Shown here piece by piece: positions 48,466-60,508 of a stretch of 64,000 bases of DNA (positions are counted from its first letter, which is position 1; each line of letters begins with the position of its first letter). Position numbers and translations under genes: made by a program. The stretch is from Rutidosis leptorrhynchoides (taxonomy: Eukaryota > Streptophyta > Magnoliopsida > Asterales > Asteraceae): the NCBI RefSeq assembly GCF_046630445.1, contig NC_092338.1, positions 150,832,501 to 150,896,500 of the forward strand. Direction: 5' to 3'. The notes beneath the pieces are model-generated. The model was not told the DNA's origin. It ran no database searches and saw only the letters and a program-made list of their open reading frames with translations.

Positions 48466-51400
48466 ATGGCGACAACTAAATTGAGCAGGACACACAGTAT
48501 GCGTGAGCGTGTTGAAGATATACTTTCCGCTAATCGCGATGAGATTGTATCTTTACTTTCCAGGTGATCATTTTTTGATTATTTAGAATTAGTTTCTAGG
48601 GTTAGGTTTTTACAATTTTATGTGTATCTATAATAATAATTTGTATGTATATGTATATGTGTATGTATTTGTAGGTATGTAGCGCAGGGGAAGGCGATAC
48701 TGCAACCGCATCAAATACTAAATGAACTTGAGAATGTAATCGGTGATGATGCTTCACGTCAAAAGCTTGCTGATGGTCCTTTTGGTCAAGTATTGAAGAC
48801 CTCTCAGGTAGTTTTAACATTTTGATCAATATTTGTATATGTATCTGTGTATTATTAGATATGATTTTTTAGTGATGGTTGACTAGTTGTAACTATTTGC
48901 TATTTTGTTCGATATCGATGAAGTAGATTCGTGATTTTCTACTTTGTGATCTTCACTTATGATTGCTCTGTTCTCAACTTTGAGCATCAAGCGGTACAAC
49001 TATTAGTCAAAAAATAAAGGCGACTGCAACTAAGCACTCTTTATTAACTAATAACTACCTAAATGAGGATTTAGAACTTTTGTAGTCTACTTCTTATCAT
49101 GTGTATATAATATATATGCATGTATCTTTGATTAGATATGAGTGATAGTGGATTAGTTGTAACTAGTTGCGATTTTATTCGATGAAGTAGATTCATGCTT
49201 AGTAGTTTTTGATCTTCACTTATGATTGTTCTGTTCCCAAATTTTATCAAGTGCTATTGTGCTTTCTATATTGATTAAGTAGTATATCACTGTGTTGGAC
49301 ATTAGAACAAAATACGGGTGAATGTAATCGAAAACAACCGCTGTTAAGTAGTATTAAAGATTTGTAATCTACTCTTTATCATGTTTAAGATGCTCTTAAT
49401 CACCAGCAGGCAGCATCATACATTCCATTTCACTCATCTAATTATTTTAGTCTTTGATTTGTGTTGGTGATCTTATTTTTCTAAGACTACTTTTATTTTG
49501 TCTACTGATAGGAATGCATAGTTCTGCCTCCTTTTGTAGCGTTAGCAGTTCGTCCAAGACCTGGCGTTTGGGAATACGTGCGTGTTGATACAAACCAACT
49601 AACTGTCGAGCAACTAACTGCTTCAGAATATCTTGTCTTCAAGGAAGAACTTGTCGGACAGTAAGTTTCTCAAATAAGTTACAGATGTCACAATTGATAC
49701 ATGATCTGCCCTCAATCTTATTGTTTCTATCTGTTACAGGCATAATAGCTCGTATTTGCTTGAGTTGGATTTCGAGCCATTCAATGCATCAGTACCTCGA
49801 CCAAATCGTTCTTCATCCATTGGCAACGGGGTTCAGTTTCTTAACCGACACCTCTCATCTAGCATGTTCCGAAATAAAGATTGTTTGGAACCATTACTCG
49901 ATTTCCTACTCGCACACAGACGTGATGGACATGTGAGTTTATGTATGAAACTTTTCATGTACATATGTTTATGAATAGTATGATACTATGATGGATATTA
50001 TCATGTGACAAGATTTGTAATTTAATTAAGTATTGTGCAGGTTATGATGTTGAATGACCGGATAACTAGCATGAGTAGACTTCAATCCTCTTTAGCCAAA
50101 GCAGATGATTATCTTTCTAAGCTACCATCTGATACACCCTACTCCGAGTTTCAACACGAGTCAGCATCTTCCTTTAACATTCAAAGATATCTTTTTTAAT
50201 TTAATTACTCTGTTTTTTTGAGTTTTAACTAATTCCAAATGTAGATTGCAAGGAATGGGTTTCGAAAGAGGATGGGGTAATAATGCTGAACGAATTCTCG
50301 ATATGATGCATCTTCTTTCTGACATTCTTCAAGCTCCAGATCCTTCTGTTTTGGAAACTTTTCTTGGTAGAATACCGATGGTGTTTAATGTTGTCATTCT
50401 ATCAATACATGGTTACTTTGGACAGGAAAATGTTTTGGGCTTGCCAGATACTGGTGGCCAGGTAGATATACCTTCCACTTAAAATGAAAAATATGAAAAC
50501 TTTATATGAATCAATTTGTTGATTCATTCTCTTCCTTTTGATATGAACACAGATTGTTTACATATTGGATCAAGTTCGCGCATTGGAGAAAGAAATGCTT
50601 CAAAAATTGAAGAATCAAGGACTGGATATTAAACCTAAGATTCTGATTGTATGTATAAGTATGAAAGTCAGAGTGACGTTTTCATGCATATATAAAGTTA
50701 CCTCATTAGTCTTGTTTTTACATGTATAACTTTATATTTATCTCCTATGACTTTAATTTAATGGTTTATTCTTAATCAAGGTGACTCGGTTGATACCTGA
50801 TGCAAAAGGTACTTCTTGCAACCAGCGATTGGAGAAAGTGACCGGAACCGAACACACCCTTATATTACGTGTTCCTTTCAGAACCGAAAAAGGGGTTCTT
50901 CGTAAATGGATCTCACGGTTTGATGTATGGCCTTATCTCGAAAAATTTACAGAGGTAAATCAATCTTCAAATTGATTTTTATCTATTTTGACAGTATAAG
51001 ATTAATTTTTGATTTTAATTAATCAATAGGATGCAGCAACTGAAATTTCAGCCGAATTACATGGTACACCAGATCTTATAATTGGAAACTACAGCGATGG
51101 AAACCTTGTTGCTTCCTTGTTGTCTTACAAAATGGGAGTAACCCAGGTAACAAACATTTTGGAAGGTGAAAACTGTAAAAATTTTCATATAGTGTTGAAT
51201 TTATTAAGTGAAAAAATTGACGTGCAGTGCAACATTGCTCATGCTTTGGAGAAAACGAAGTATCCAGATTCGGACCTATATTGGAAGAAATTTGATGAGA
51301 AGTATCACTTTTCTTGCCAATTTACTGCTGACCTTTTAGCCATGAACAATGCAGATTTTATCATTACCAGCACATACCAAGAGATTGCAGGGACGTAAGT

Positions 51401-52078
51401 TTATATGGATAATTAAATTGTCATCATTGTTATATTATATATGTGTTCTGAACTTATGAGTTATGCCAATTTGCTTTAGTTACTATTAAATTGAATGAAA
51501 GTTGTTCGATGGCTATTTATTCGGTTTGTAAATTAATATCAGGAAGAATACTGTTGGACAATACGAGAGTCACTCGTCTTTTACTCTCCCAGGGCTCTAC
51601 AGGGTGGTTCATGGTATCGACGTCTTTGATCCGAAGTTCAACATAGTGTCTCCAGGAGCAGATATGACCATTTATTTCTCATATACCGAAAAGGAAAAAA
51701 GACTTACATCTCTTCATAGTAAAATTGAGAAGTTGTTGTTTGACCCTGAGCAGAATGAAGACCACATGTAAGTCATTCTTTAACTGGCTGTTAAAAAAGT
51801 TCTACATTGATGTCATTTTTTTCCCCTTTCGTTCATACTCACCAGTGTTGTAAACCTCCCCGATTAATGCCAATTACTCCTTTTAGGAACCGGACGATCC
51901 GAGCTTCCAAATTCCGAATAACTAGCTGGTCAACGTAGGTCAATGGGTCAAAATCTTTTTGAGTTGGTTAAAGTCGGGTTTAGTCAATCAGAATTGGTCA
52001 AATTCAATATTGGTCAACATTTTAGTATGAAAGTAAAGTCAATATTGGTCAACATTTTAATACGAAATTAAATTAGAT

Positions 52079-52115
<37 letters not shown>

Positions 52116-53936
52116 CCTGAAAGGCAACTATTTATGAGATTATATTTAGACCATCTCTAACCTTAGTGTGCTTGACCATGTGTGCACCGAGCACGCCTCC
52201 AACACGCAGCTAACGCGGCGTGTTGGAAACCTTCAAGTGAGGCGTGTGTGCTTGCAGCACATGGAACCAATTTTGTGTGCTGATTTCTGATTGATTGAAA
52301 CTATATTATTTTTTAAAAAAATTTATCCCCCATTTCACCGAACTTCCAATCATATTTTAACACATCACCCAACACGCCACTCAACACTCCACCCTATTAT
52401 TTCCCAGTTTACTAGCACGCCCATCAAGCACCCCACCCCTACCCAGCAACACACCAACACGCTCTTTAGGGTTAAAGATGGTCTTATGTTTCTAGACAAT
52501 CATATTAACGTTTATGTTTCTGTTTATCGGTTTCTTGTATATTTATACATATAATTTTGAAATTTATTACGAAGTCCAATCTAATTACTCCCTCAAAAGT
52601 CCCGATTGAGTACTCTTGCAACCTTGATACTCACACAGATTCTTGATTTAAAAATGAAGCTATAAACATATACCTAGACTTAAATGAATAATATGAGGAG
52701 GGTGGCAAGAAAAGTCGAACACTAATGTTAAAAATAAGCTTTTGTCCTGAACGGTTGATAACAAAATTAAAGATGAAATATTCTTTATCTGTCATTTTTT
52801 TTGAAACATATACAGAGGAAATCTAAGTGATCAGTCAAAACCGATGATCTTTTCGATGGCAAGACTCGATCGTGTGAAGAATATCACAGGTCTTGTTGAG
52901 TGGTATGCTAAAAATAGTAAGCTCAGAGAACTAGCAAATCTCGTTGTGGTTGCCGGTTACAACAACGTGAAAAGGTCCAGCGACAGAGAAGAAATTTCAG
53001 AAATCGAAAAAATGCATGATCTTTACAAGAAATACAAATTAGATGGTCAGGTTCGATGGATTTCAGCCCAAACAAACCGTGCTCAAAATGGTGAAGTTTA
53101 TCGCTATATTGCTGATGGAAGAGGTATCTTCGTACAGGTACAATATTTAAATTATTAAATTATTATCCTGGTTACATCATAATAATAATGTGAACATCTT
53201 TTTGGTTATCAGCCTGCTTTTTATGAAGCTTTTGGGCTTACGGTCGTGGAGGCCATGACTTGTGGTCTTCCAACTTTTGCAACTTGCCATGGTGGGCCCG
53301 CAGAGATAATTGAAGATGGTGTTTCAGGCTTTCATATTGATCCATATCATCCTGATAATGCAGCAGTCATAATGGCTAATTTCTTTGAGAAATGCAAGGC
53401 GGACCGTGATTACTGGACGAAGATATCTGAAGCCGGACTTAAAAGAATATACGAAAGGCAATATCTCATATCATAACTGATGCTTTTGTAAAAGTTGACT
53501 GATTATTAACTTGATATAAGTTTGTAAATGTTATAGGTACACGTGGATGATCTACTCTGAGCGTTTAATGACGTTGGCTGGAGTTTACAGCTTCTGGAAG
53601 TATGTCTCGAAACTTGAGAGACGTGACATTCGACGATATCTTGAAATGTTCTACATTCTTAAGTTCCGTGATCTGGTAAGCTTAAAGCCTGGTTTTTGTC
53701 TAACACGTCGACTTACGTTTGAAGTCTGACAAAAAGAAAATCCCTACCAAGAGTCTGGGAACTACTAAGATTATTAACTTCACTTTCCATTTCGTTAAAT
53801 ATTGCTTTTACTACCCTTAAATCTCAAGCTAATTCAATACCATTCCCACTTGGTTATTAATGATAACTTGGTTTTACTCTCTCTGTCTTCGTATCAGGTG
53901 AAGTCTGTTCCTCTAGCTATTGATGATGAGCCATAA
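48466..53936 (+). CDS. SUS: Sucrose synthase, 15 coding exons, complete
   Basis: Catalyses sucrose + UDP to UDP-glucose + fructose, reversibly, in the cytosol and at membranes. Exons: 48466-48563, 48675-48807, 49512-49660, 49740-49932, 50041-50159, 50245-50461, 50553-50648, 50781-50954, 51030-51146, 51228-51394, 51543-51767, 52816-53137, 53213-53457, 53537-53675, 53898-53936. They total 2433 nt, giving 810 aa, normal for the family (about 805-820). The start [18 protein letters not shown] carries Ser11 in the known N-terminal phosphorylation context. [15 protein letters not shown] (about 301-315) begins the GT-B core. [10 protein letters not shown] is near 512, MARLDRVKN supplies Arg579 and Lys584, and [11 protein letters not shown] supplies Glu675 and Glu683 at the UDP-sugar site. 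The end is VPLAIDDEP. Intron 11 holds two nested transposons and intron 13 has a GC donor. The isoform class is not assigned. Confidence 0.95.
51843..52626. mobile_element. hAT-like non-autonomous element in SUS intron 11
   Basis: Flanked by an 8-bp direct repeat ATACTCAC (51835-51842 and 52627-52634). The ends are CAGTGTTG and, inverted, CAAGGTTG, as in hAT elements, and subterminal sequence on both sides shares a CGATT/AATCG theme. No transposase frame is present. It contains GGTCAA-type repeats, a poly-T run (about 52083-52115), and the Tourist-like element. Confidence 0.75.
52149..52483. mobile_element. Tourist-like MITE inside the hAT-like element
   Basis: 335 bp with terminal inverted repeats GACCATCTCTAACC and GGTTAAAGATGGTC (one mismatch), flanked by TTA (52146-52148, 52484-52486), the 3-bp target preferred by PIF/Harbinger elements. 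The interior is non-coding. Confidence 0.75.
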
Positions 53937-55438
53937 GATAGCAGCGCCTGTTGCTATTTTATATGGTTGGGTGAGCTTACATGGTATCGCTCAACTTAAA
54001 TAAAGTAAAGTTTAAAATTTGTTTGAAAGTTAGTGATATAAAATTAATTTGGGAGTGTTCTATTCTAGACTGATGAGTCTTATAAATGTTTAATGATGTA
54101 TTCGATATATTAACGTTTAGTAACTAGCTTTGAGACTTCTTGTACAAATTAATAATGTTGACAGCATTTGATTGGGACAACATGGCAGGAGTGTTGTGTT
54201 CTACTTAAAAGTCGTTGCTTTTAGTTGTCCAAATTAACATTAATTGGGCCTTTGTTTGAAAACCACGTTTTTATTTTCTTATTCATATCTTTGCTAGACA
54301 CCATTTTGAGTTGAGAAAATTACCAAAGCTCTCACAAATAGACCTAGTCAAAACCATTTTAGACTCCAGTTTCAGCGGGTCCCCGTGCAGTTAAGTGAAT
54401 TTCAAACTAGCCAATAAGGTAGACACATGAACTTGGATGGTTTGTTATGATAACCAAGCAATATTGAATTCGATCACTCTCCTCGGATACGGTAAGGTTT
54501 ATGGTACATTTATTGTGTGCCTGTTTTGCCGGACCATACATTTATTGTGTGCGTGTTTTTTTTGCCGCATACTTTGCTAGGTTTAGATTTCTTTTTGCAT
54601 CAGTTGTCCTTATTGATCTTCGGATCCGTTCAATGTTATTATGTTTTTCAGTGTCGGTTAATAATGAATAAGGGACAGAGTCTGGCCACTCTATTCAGTC
54701 ACTTATACATGTCTACTACTGCAAAAAAAATTAATGACACCATTTCTACTATAATTACCATGTTCTACTGCAAAAAAATGACACCAATCCTACTACGATT
54801 ACCATGTTCTAAAACTACCATGTTCTAAAACTCCACTGCACCTATAAGGTAAATCGGCAGCACTGAAAAAAATAAATCCTAATCCTATATAATAGGCCAA
54901 ATTGTTGATGATAAATTATTTACCATAATCAATCTACAACCTTAATTTCTACATTATGAACAGAAATATTAACAGCCTGGAAAACAAGATAACTGAATAA
55001 AAAGTAACAATCTTTTGTCAACAAAACTTGACTGTAAACAATTTGAATCAACAGTTAAAAAGCAAAGAGATTTGTAACACAAAAGCAGAATTTGTGATAA
55101 ATGACCTTTGCAAAGAATGAAATGATCTACGGGGCCACTAATCATACAACACACACATTTGGTAAAATTATAACAGCGCTTAAAGCCTTGACTTTGCAAC
55201 ATAATTAACAAAGGAACACAGTGAAACCCAGATTTCAAAGAAAAATCCAAGAAATATAAAAGAAAATACTTCTAAGTTTCAGTAAACCCAACATGTCCAA
55301 AAAGATGTGAACACAAAATATTTCATCATACGGAGTAATAAGTATGTCTAGATGCTTAACAGATAACCAAATTTTAAAACGAAAGTACAATGCTAGACAT
55401 TGATTCTAGAAGTCCCACTCGGTAACATTGAGGGTAGC
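53937..55438. other. SUS 3' UTR and spacer to RPL18
   Basis: An AATAAA signal is at 53999-54004, 63 bases after the SUS stop. Short direct duplications lie at about 54505-54565 (TTTATTGTGTGC units) and a degenerate tandem repeat at about 54712-54836 (units with ACTGCAAAAAAA and ATTACCATGTTCTA). The right part should hold the 3' UTR of RPL18, read on the minus strand. No other gene is seen. Confidence 0.6.
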
Positions 55439-57548
55439 TTAGTTTCTAAAGCCTCTGCTGTTCCTTCTTCCTCTAGCCTTCTCAAACTTCCTTCCCTTGG
55501 ATCGCACATACGGCTTAGTGTGACTGTGTGGGACACCAGGAGCCTTTCCAAAGTGCCTAACTGCTTCACGAGCATTCTTTGGACCTCTTAGCAAAACCTG
55601 CACCATGTAATTTTGATTTATGATGTTTGTTGATTAAAAAAACAAAATCAACACTGATATTCTTGTGATCGTTATACTTATATACAGAACTATGATATGA
55701 TGCAGAAAAGTATTCTTAAGTACGTAAGTTACAGCCTGAACCTTCCATCTTATAATTGTTTGGCAAAAGAAACCAAATCATCATTTCATAAACAATAACC
55801 AAGACTAAATATGCAGATTCCACATGATTCTTGTCAAACAAAAATGGCATTTCATCACACATAATTACTGTGTCAAACGAATACAAAAATATAACAAATA
55901 ACAAAGTATCTAAACATATGAATATGAATTTGTACAAGTAAGGTCGGAGCGCGATACAATCCTTGAAGAGTTAGTTTGTACTAGTTCGGGTTACAAATTC
56001 AAGAGTTAGAATATTAGACATGCACCAAAATTCAAAATAGAGCAAAGGTCCTTAATTTGATAATTTCTCGGATTGTGGTTCTATTTGATATCATTTAGGC
56101 TAGCAGACTCTAGAAGATAGTTTCTTAACCACTATAACTGATTTCTAATAATAAACTACCCACATAGGATTGCAATTATTTTAACTAAAGCTATATGCAG
56201 GTACAGCAGATAATAAACTTTCATTGTTTTCCACACCTCACCACATAAAAATGCAATTATTTTGCCTAAAGCTAAATACAAGTGCCAATGTGTTTTGTTG
56301 CATACGCCATACAGACTTTAAACAGTTGAAAGAAAATAGTGAAACATTAGCATATATATTAACATACTCACATTAGCATATCAAAGCAGATAATCGTATA
56401 GCACAATCAAATAGCTAAAAACACGCATAAAACACTAATAAAAATATTAAATAGTATACAACAATACCGGCATAAAACATGTAGAACAAACTAATAAACT
56501 CGTACCGTGTTCTGTCCAAGAGGAGCTCTAAGAGCCAACTGGTCAAAAGTCAAACATTCTCCACCCGCCTTCTCAATCCTGGCTCTTGCAGTCTCGGTGA
56601 ACCTCAAAGCAGTTACTTTCATGCATGGAATCTCGGGCACACGAACATCGTCTGTAACTGTACCAACAATCACGGCAATCTTGTCCTCCTAATTTCATTA
56701 AAAAACCAACAATCATAATTACACACAAATCCTCACACAACATTATCACATAAACAACAAGCCAAAGCAAATATATACATACAAATCAATGCAAACTTCT
56801 GAACTTACAAGCCTGACTTTTCGTATTAGCGTTAAAGAAACACATGAATAACTGCACACTTATACAGATTATGAACTTTTCATAAAATGTAAAACAATTT
56901 CACAGTTAAAACTTCACACCCTAACAATTTATACAAATTTAAAATAACAGTAAAACTTCTAATCACAATTACTACTAAATATAGATTTGGAACATAACAA
57001 TAGTTAATTTGCATTTAAATCAATCATAGTAAAGAGCTATATTGCATATATAAATATACTACTACATAAATATAAATATATACTGTAATATGTAAATATA
57101 TATCAACATCAATATATATACCTTGCCAGCCATGTAACGAGCCAAACGTGAAAGAGAAATTGGAGGCTTGTTGACTTTGCTCATAAAAAGCCTCTTCAAA
57201 ATCACAGCATTAAAGTTACTTCCGGTCCTCCTAACTAGAAACCTATAAAGCTGATACATACATATATACATATATAAAATAAATAGATATATTATTTATC
57301 AAAATATTAATTTCCACAAAAAAGAAATTAAAATAGAAATGTAATTGATTCGGATACCTTCACGAGAAGCTTAAGGTAGATATCATCGGATCTCGGGGCG
57401 GTTCTTTTAGTCCGCTTGCTCTTTCCACCTGCAACAAGATCTATACCCTAAATAATGAAACGATTGTGATATTAGCAAGCAGTAATAATTAATGATTGAT
57501 TTATTGTGATGGAAGTGAAATTAGGGTTTAGGTAAATCACGGTACCAT
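55439..57548 (-). CDS. RPL18: 60S ribosomal protein L18 (eL18), five exons, complete
   Basis: A structural protein of the large cytosolic ribosomal subunit. Coding exons on the minus strand: 57548-57546 (only the ATG), 57447-57358, 57250-57122, 56688-56506 and 55597-55439, together 187 aa, the usual plant length. All introns are GT-AG. Recognised stretches are [75 protein letters not shown] and [20 protein letters not shown], as in plant L18. The intron directly after the start codon is common in ribosomal protein genes. Upstream and intronic telo boxes and site II motifs fit growth-coupled expression. Nothing suggests decay. Confidence 0.96.
57522..57529 (-). promoter_or_regulatory. Telo box in RPL18 intron 1
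   Basis: TAGGGTTT on the plus strand, AAACCCTA on the coding strand, within the first intron. Telo boxes near the start of plant ribosomal protein genes act with site II elements. Confidence 0.55.
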
Positions 57549-57745
57549 GACGACGGCGGTTGTTGTTGCTGCTGCTGCTACCTACAAAAACAAATGGAGG
57601 GGAAAGGAGAGTGAGGCTAGGGTTTAAGAAGTGATAGGTAAGTGTTGGCACGTGTAGGTATTACCCAGACAGAGTTTGTGGGCTGGAGTTTAGGTTATGA
57701 TTAAGCCCAGTTTTAAACTTATACATGTTTAAGAGGCCCAGTGTG
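57549..57745 (-). promoter_or_regulatory. RPL18 promoter with telo box and three site II motifs
   Basis: A telo box (57619-57626, AAACCCTA on the coding strand) lies about 75 bases from the ATG. Further upstream are three site II type motifs (TGGGCT or TGGGCC in either orientation) at 57679-57684, 57704-57709 and 57735-57740. In plants this pair marks promoters of ribosomal protein and other proliferation-linked genes, where TCP factors bind site II. No TATA box is evident, as is usual for this class. Confidence 0.7.
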
Positions 57746-57948
57746 ATTCATGTATTTTTATTTTGTTTATTACTCGAATATTTAAATAAATTTCTCATTT
57801 TGCATGACAAATTAATAATTTTGATTTAACTAGTTGTTTTTTAAAACAAATTTACAGAAATAGTAATTTAGAAAGAAAAAAAAATACAAGTCTAGCATAA
57901 CCGGCCAACCTAAGGCTGGTTTCTGTATTTTTTGTGTCTAGTCAGCAA

Positions 57949-58476
57949 GGGATTATTACCAAAAAGCCTATTTTTTTACCTTTCTTGAGTGAGAGCACAA
58001 AAAAAAAAAAAAAATGCCAATTTGCCCTCGCTGCACCTTGCTTCCACCTAGGAGCAAGGAGCAAGGTGCCTCTTGCTCCCTTGCTTCCACCTGGGAGCAA
58101 GGACGCAAGGTGCCTCTTGCTCCCAGGTGGAAGCAAAGGAGCAAAATGCACCTTGTGTCCTTGCTCCCAGGTGGAAGCAAGGGACCAAGAGGCACCTTGC
58201 ATCCTTGCTCTCAGGTGGAAGCAAGGGAGCAGATTGCACCTTGCTCTCAGGTAGAAGCAAGGGAGCAAGAGGCACCTTGCGTCCTTGGTCCCAGGTGGAA
58301 GCAAGGGAGCAAGAGGCACCTTGCTTCTTGCTCCCATGTGAAACCAAGGTCGCAAGGACGCAAGGCGCAAGGGAGCAAGGCACCTTGCTCCTTGCGAGGG
58401 CAAATTGGCAATTTTTTATTTTTTGGGCTCTCACGCAAGAAAGGTAAAAAAAAATGGGCTTTTTGGTGATAATCCC
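57949..58476. mobile_element. Mutator-like (MULE-type) MITE inside the foldback element
   Basis: 528 bp, with a perfect 9-bp duplication AGTCAGCAA (57940-57948 and 58477-58485). Inverted ends start GGGATTATTACCAAAAAG and GGGATTATCACCAAAAAG and extend about 80 bases through TTGCCAATTTGCCCTCGC. The 9-bp duplication and GGGATAAT-like ends fit Mutator-like elements. The centre is an array of short inverted and direct repeats. Confidence 0.8.
58030..58400. repeat. Array of GC-rich palindromic repeats in the MULE centre
   Basis: Repeats built from AGCAAGAGGCACCTTGC, CTTGCTCCCAGGTGGAAGCA and their complements, alternating in orientation. Because both strands lack stops in several frames, long overlapping open frames arise here, but they are repeat artefacts. 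Confidence 0.8.
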
Positions 58477-58834
58477 AGTCAGCAAAAAGTGCACTTTTTG
58501 AGGCGTCAGATGTCCAGTTATCAAAATCGGCCTTGGCAAGGCTGGTTTCTCCCAAACTCTAATTTATTTTATCTGACGGGGCCAAAAGTCGACTTTTAAT
58601 GGTTAATAAAGAAAATAGGAAAATTAAGGTTTGGGAGAAACCAGCCTTGGCAACGCCAGTTTCTATGACTGGACCTCAAAAATGCACTTTTTGCTGACTC
58701 GGCACAAAAATTGTAGAAATCGGCATTGGAAAGACCGGTTATACTAGACTTGTAATATTTTTTTTTTTCAAATTACTATTTCTGTAAATTTGTTTTAAGA
58801 AGCAACTAGCTCAAAAAAGATTCATGACAAATTA

Positions 58835-59976
58835 TACTTATAAATAGATACGCAGGTGAATCAATCGGTAGCTAACTAGTTAAAAGTGGGATTCAACTCA
58901 TGCTTAAGCCAGGTCGAGTTTGAGTTGAACACATTGTTGAAGAGCATCTAGTGAACAAGCTTGAGCTACAGTTTCTTAGGATTCATTAGGTTTTTATCTT
59001 TGAGTTGAGGTGTTCGTTAAAAATTTTGCTACATCTTAGATTTGTATCTTTTAGTTGAGGTGTTCACTCAAAATTTTGCGGTTAAAGCGGCTATCTGTTT
59101 TTGATGATTGTTAGCCCATATAGGATGAGTTACTCTACCAATTCCACATCGTAAGCTTGGACAACTCTTATTGAAACGCACATGTGGAGATAAATTTGAG
59201 GTATTTTGGAGGGGTTTTTTTATCTTACAGTTTCGCTTTTTGATGAGTTGTAATGGCGAAGGTCAAATTTGAAAGTTATTTGTTTATGAGAATGTTTCGA
59301 GTGACGAGACTTTACAAATTGGTGTTAATTTCTAATTGGGTGTCAAATTTTAGAGTTTTCCGTTACTTACTTGCCCAATGCACATTTATCGTTAAAACTG
59401 ACGCATCATTATCTATATATAGTGAAGAAGTGTGAGATGGTTGGTAGTGTTCTAAACAATAAAACAACTTTTTGTCTGAACTTACTGTAATAGATTTCTA
59501 TAGCTTAGGCGCTTGGGCACAATTTTTTTTAGCTTTTACATGGTAATATGGTATGTGTTTTCAAATGGTCTTAAGTTAGTAACTTACGTACTCAGGCAAA
59601 TTGGTCTTGTGAACAGATCTTTGTCACGGAGGTAGCTGTTAACTTGCATTGTACATTTGTACATCTGAGAAAGAAAACTTAGCTCTTCATTTCCCAAATA
59701 GTCTGAACATTAAAAGCCTTATAAGTTTCATTTTAGCATAATATGATTTTACATATGTTTATTTAAAAAAAAAAAAAAAATTGTTTAAAACTTGATGGAA
59801 AGTCATCTAAATTGTCTATCTGTTAGCTTTTCGTTTGCACAAATTTACAAATACCTTAGATAGGTCATAACAAAAATGTGAACCACATCTTTCATCTGTC
59901 ATCATCTTTCATATATATTTATTTATAAAACATATTTATAGAACATATTAATTCTTAAGCATATTCGAAAAACTAA
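58835..59976. other. Intergenic region upstream of the DUF538 gene
   Basis: No gene is supported. A short duplicated phrase (TTGAGGTGTTC with AAAATTTTGC) occurs at about 59003-59028 and 59054-59080. TATA-rich sequence (TATATATTTATTTATAAAAC) lies at about 59910-59930, some 50 bases before the DUF538 start, and is a plausible core promoter. Confidence 0.5.
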
Positions 59977-60492
59977 ATGAACATGTACTCTAACTACAAT
60001 ATGTTTATTTCTTTACAATTCCCGCTCATCCTCTTGTTCTTCACAAGTGTCGTAATAGCCCAACTACCAACAGCCGAACTACCAACAGCCTACGAAGTGC
60101 TTCAAGAATACGGTTTTCCGGTTGGACTGCTTCCTGCAAGCGTAACGTCTTACACTTTGAACAGAGAAACAGGACAATTCTTGGTTACGTTGGGTAACAA
60201 ATGTGGTTTCTCGTTTGATGGTTATGATGTAAGGTTTAAATCAACGATTAGTGGAGTGATCAAGAAAGACAGCCTGACGAATTTAAAAGGAGTAAGCGCG
60301 AAAGTAATGTGGATGTGGACGGACGTTTTGTGGGCCAGGCGCCACGGAGATGAGGTGGATTTTTCGGTTGGAATGTTTTCGGCAGGATTCGATGTTCAGG
60401 ATTTTGAGGAGTCACCACAGTGCGGTTGTGGTTTCGATTGTGAAGATGATTTAGAAGCTAAAGATGATAAGCTTTTGGATTTGTCAATGTGA
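59977..60492 (+). CDS. DUF538 family secreted protein
   Basis: A single-exon gene of 171 aa. Residues about 9-28 (FISLQFPLILLFFTSVVIAQ) are a signal peptide, probably cleaved near VIAQ. The DUF538 domain follows (about 38-150): YEVLQEYGFPVGLLPASVTS, then FLVTLGNKCGFSFDGYDVRF and ISGVIKKDSLTNLKGVSAK. The C-terminus is acidic with a Cys cluster (QCGCGFDCEDD). The start is the first of three close Met codons; Met3 or Met9 would keep the signal peptide. A poly(A) signal AATAAA is at 60503-60508. DUF538 proteins are plant-specific and mostly uncharacterised, some being stress-related. The precise role is unknown. Confidence 0.88.
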   Translation: MNMYSNYNMFISLQFPLILLFFTSVVIAQLPTAELPTAYEVLQEYGFPVGLLPASVTSYTLNRETGQFLVTLGNKCGFSFDGYDVRFKSTISGVIKKDSLTNLKGVSAKVMWMWTDVLWARRHGDEVDFSVGMFSAGFDVQDFEESPQCGCGFDCEDDLEAKDDKLLDLSM

Positions 60493-60502
60493 ATAATGCT
60501 GT

Positions 60503-60508
60503 AATAAA
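60503..60508 (+). terminator. Poly(A) signal of the DUF538 gene
   Basis: AATAAA eleven bases after the stop codon; close, but followed by more AT-rich sequence that could supply the cleavage site. Confidence 0.5.

Larger units (their letters stand above)
57815..58822. mobile_element. Foldback (long-TIR) element upstream of RPL18
   Basis: Two long inverted arms, about 57829-57948 continuing at 58486-58565 on the left, and about 58634-58808 on the right, around a short loop. Shared arm sequence includes AAAACAAATTTACAGAAATA, ACAAGTCTAG and AAGGCTGGTTTCTCCCAAA. A direct repeat CATGACAAATTA flanks it (57803-57814, 58823-58834) and may be the target duplication, which would fit a Mutator-like origin. 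The left arm is interrupted by a second element (57949-58476). No transposase. Confidence 0.65.

Noticed and set aside
52291-52554. 87-aa open frame in SUS intron 11
   Set aside because: Lies mostly within the Tourist-like MITE and its host element; low-complexity His/Thr/Pro sequence.
55393-55591. 60-aa and 63-aa open frames over RPL18 exon 5
   Set aside because: Wrong frame or antisense to the L18 coding exon.
57934-58603. Long overlapping open frames (up to 163 aa) on both strands
   Set aside because: They come from the palindromic repeat array in a Mutator-like element; the same peptide motif recurs in several frames, so they are not genes.
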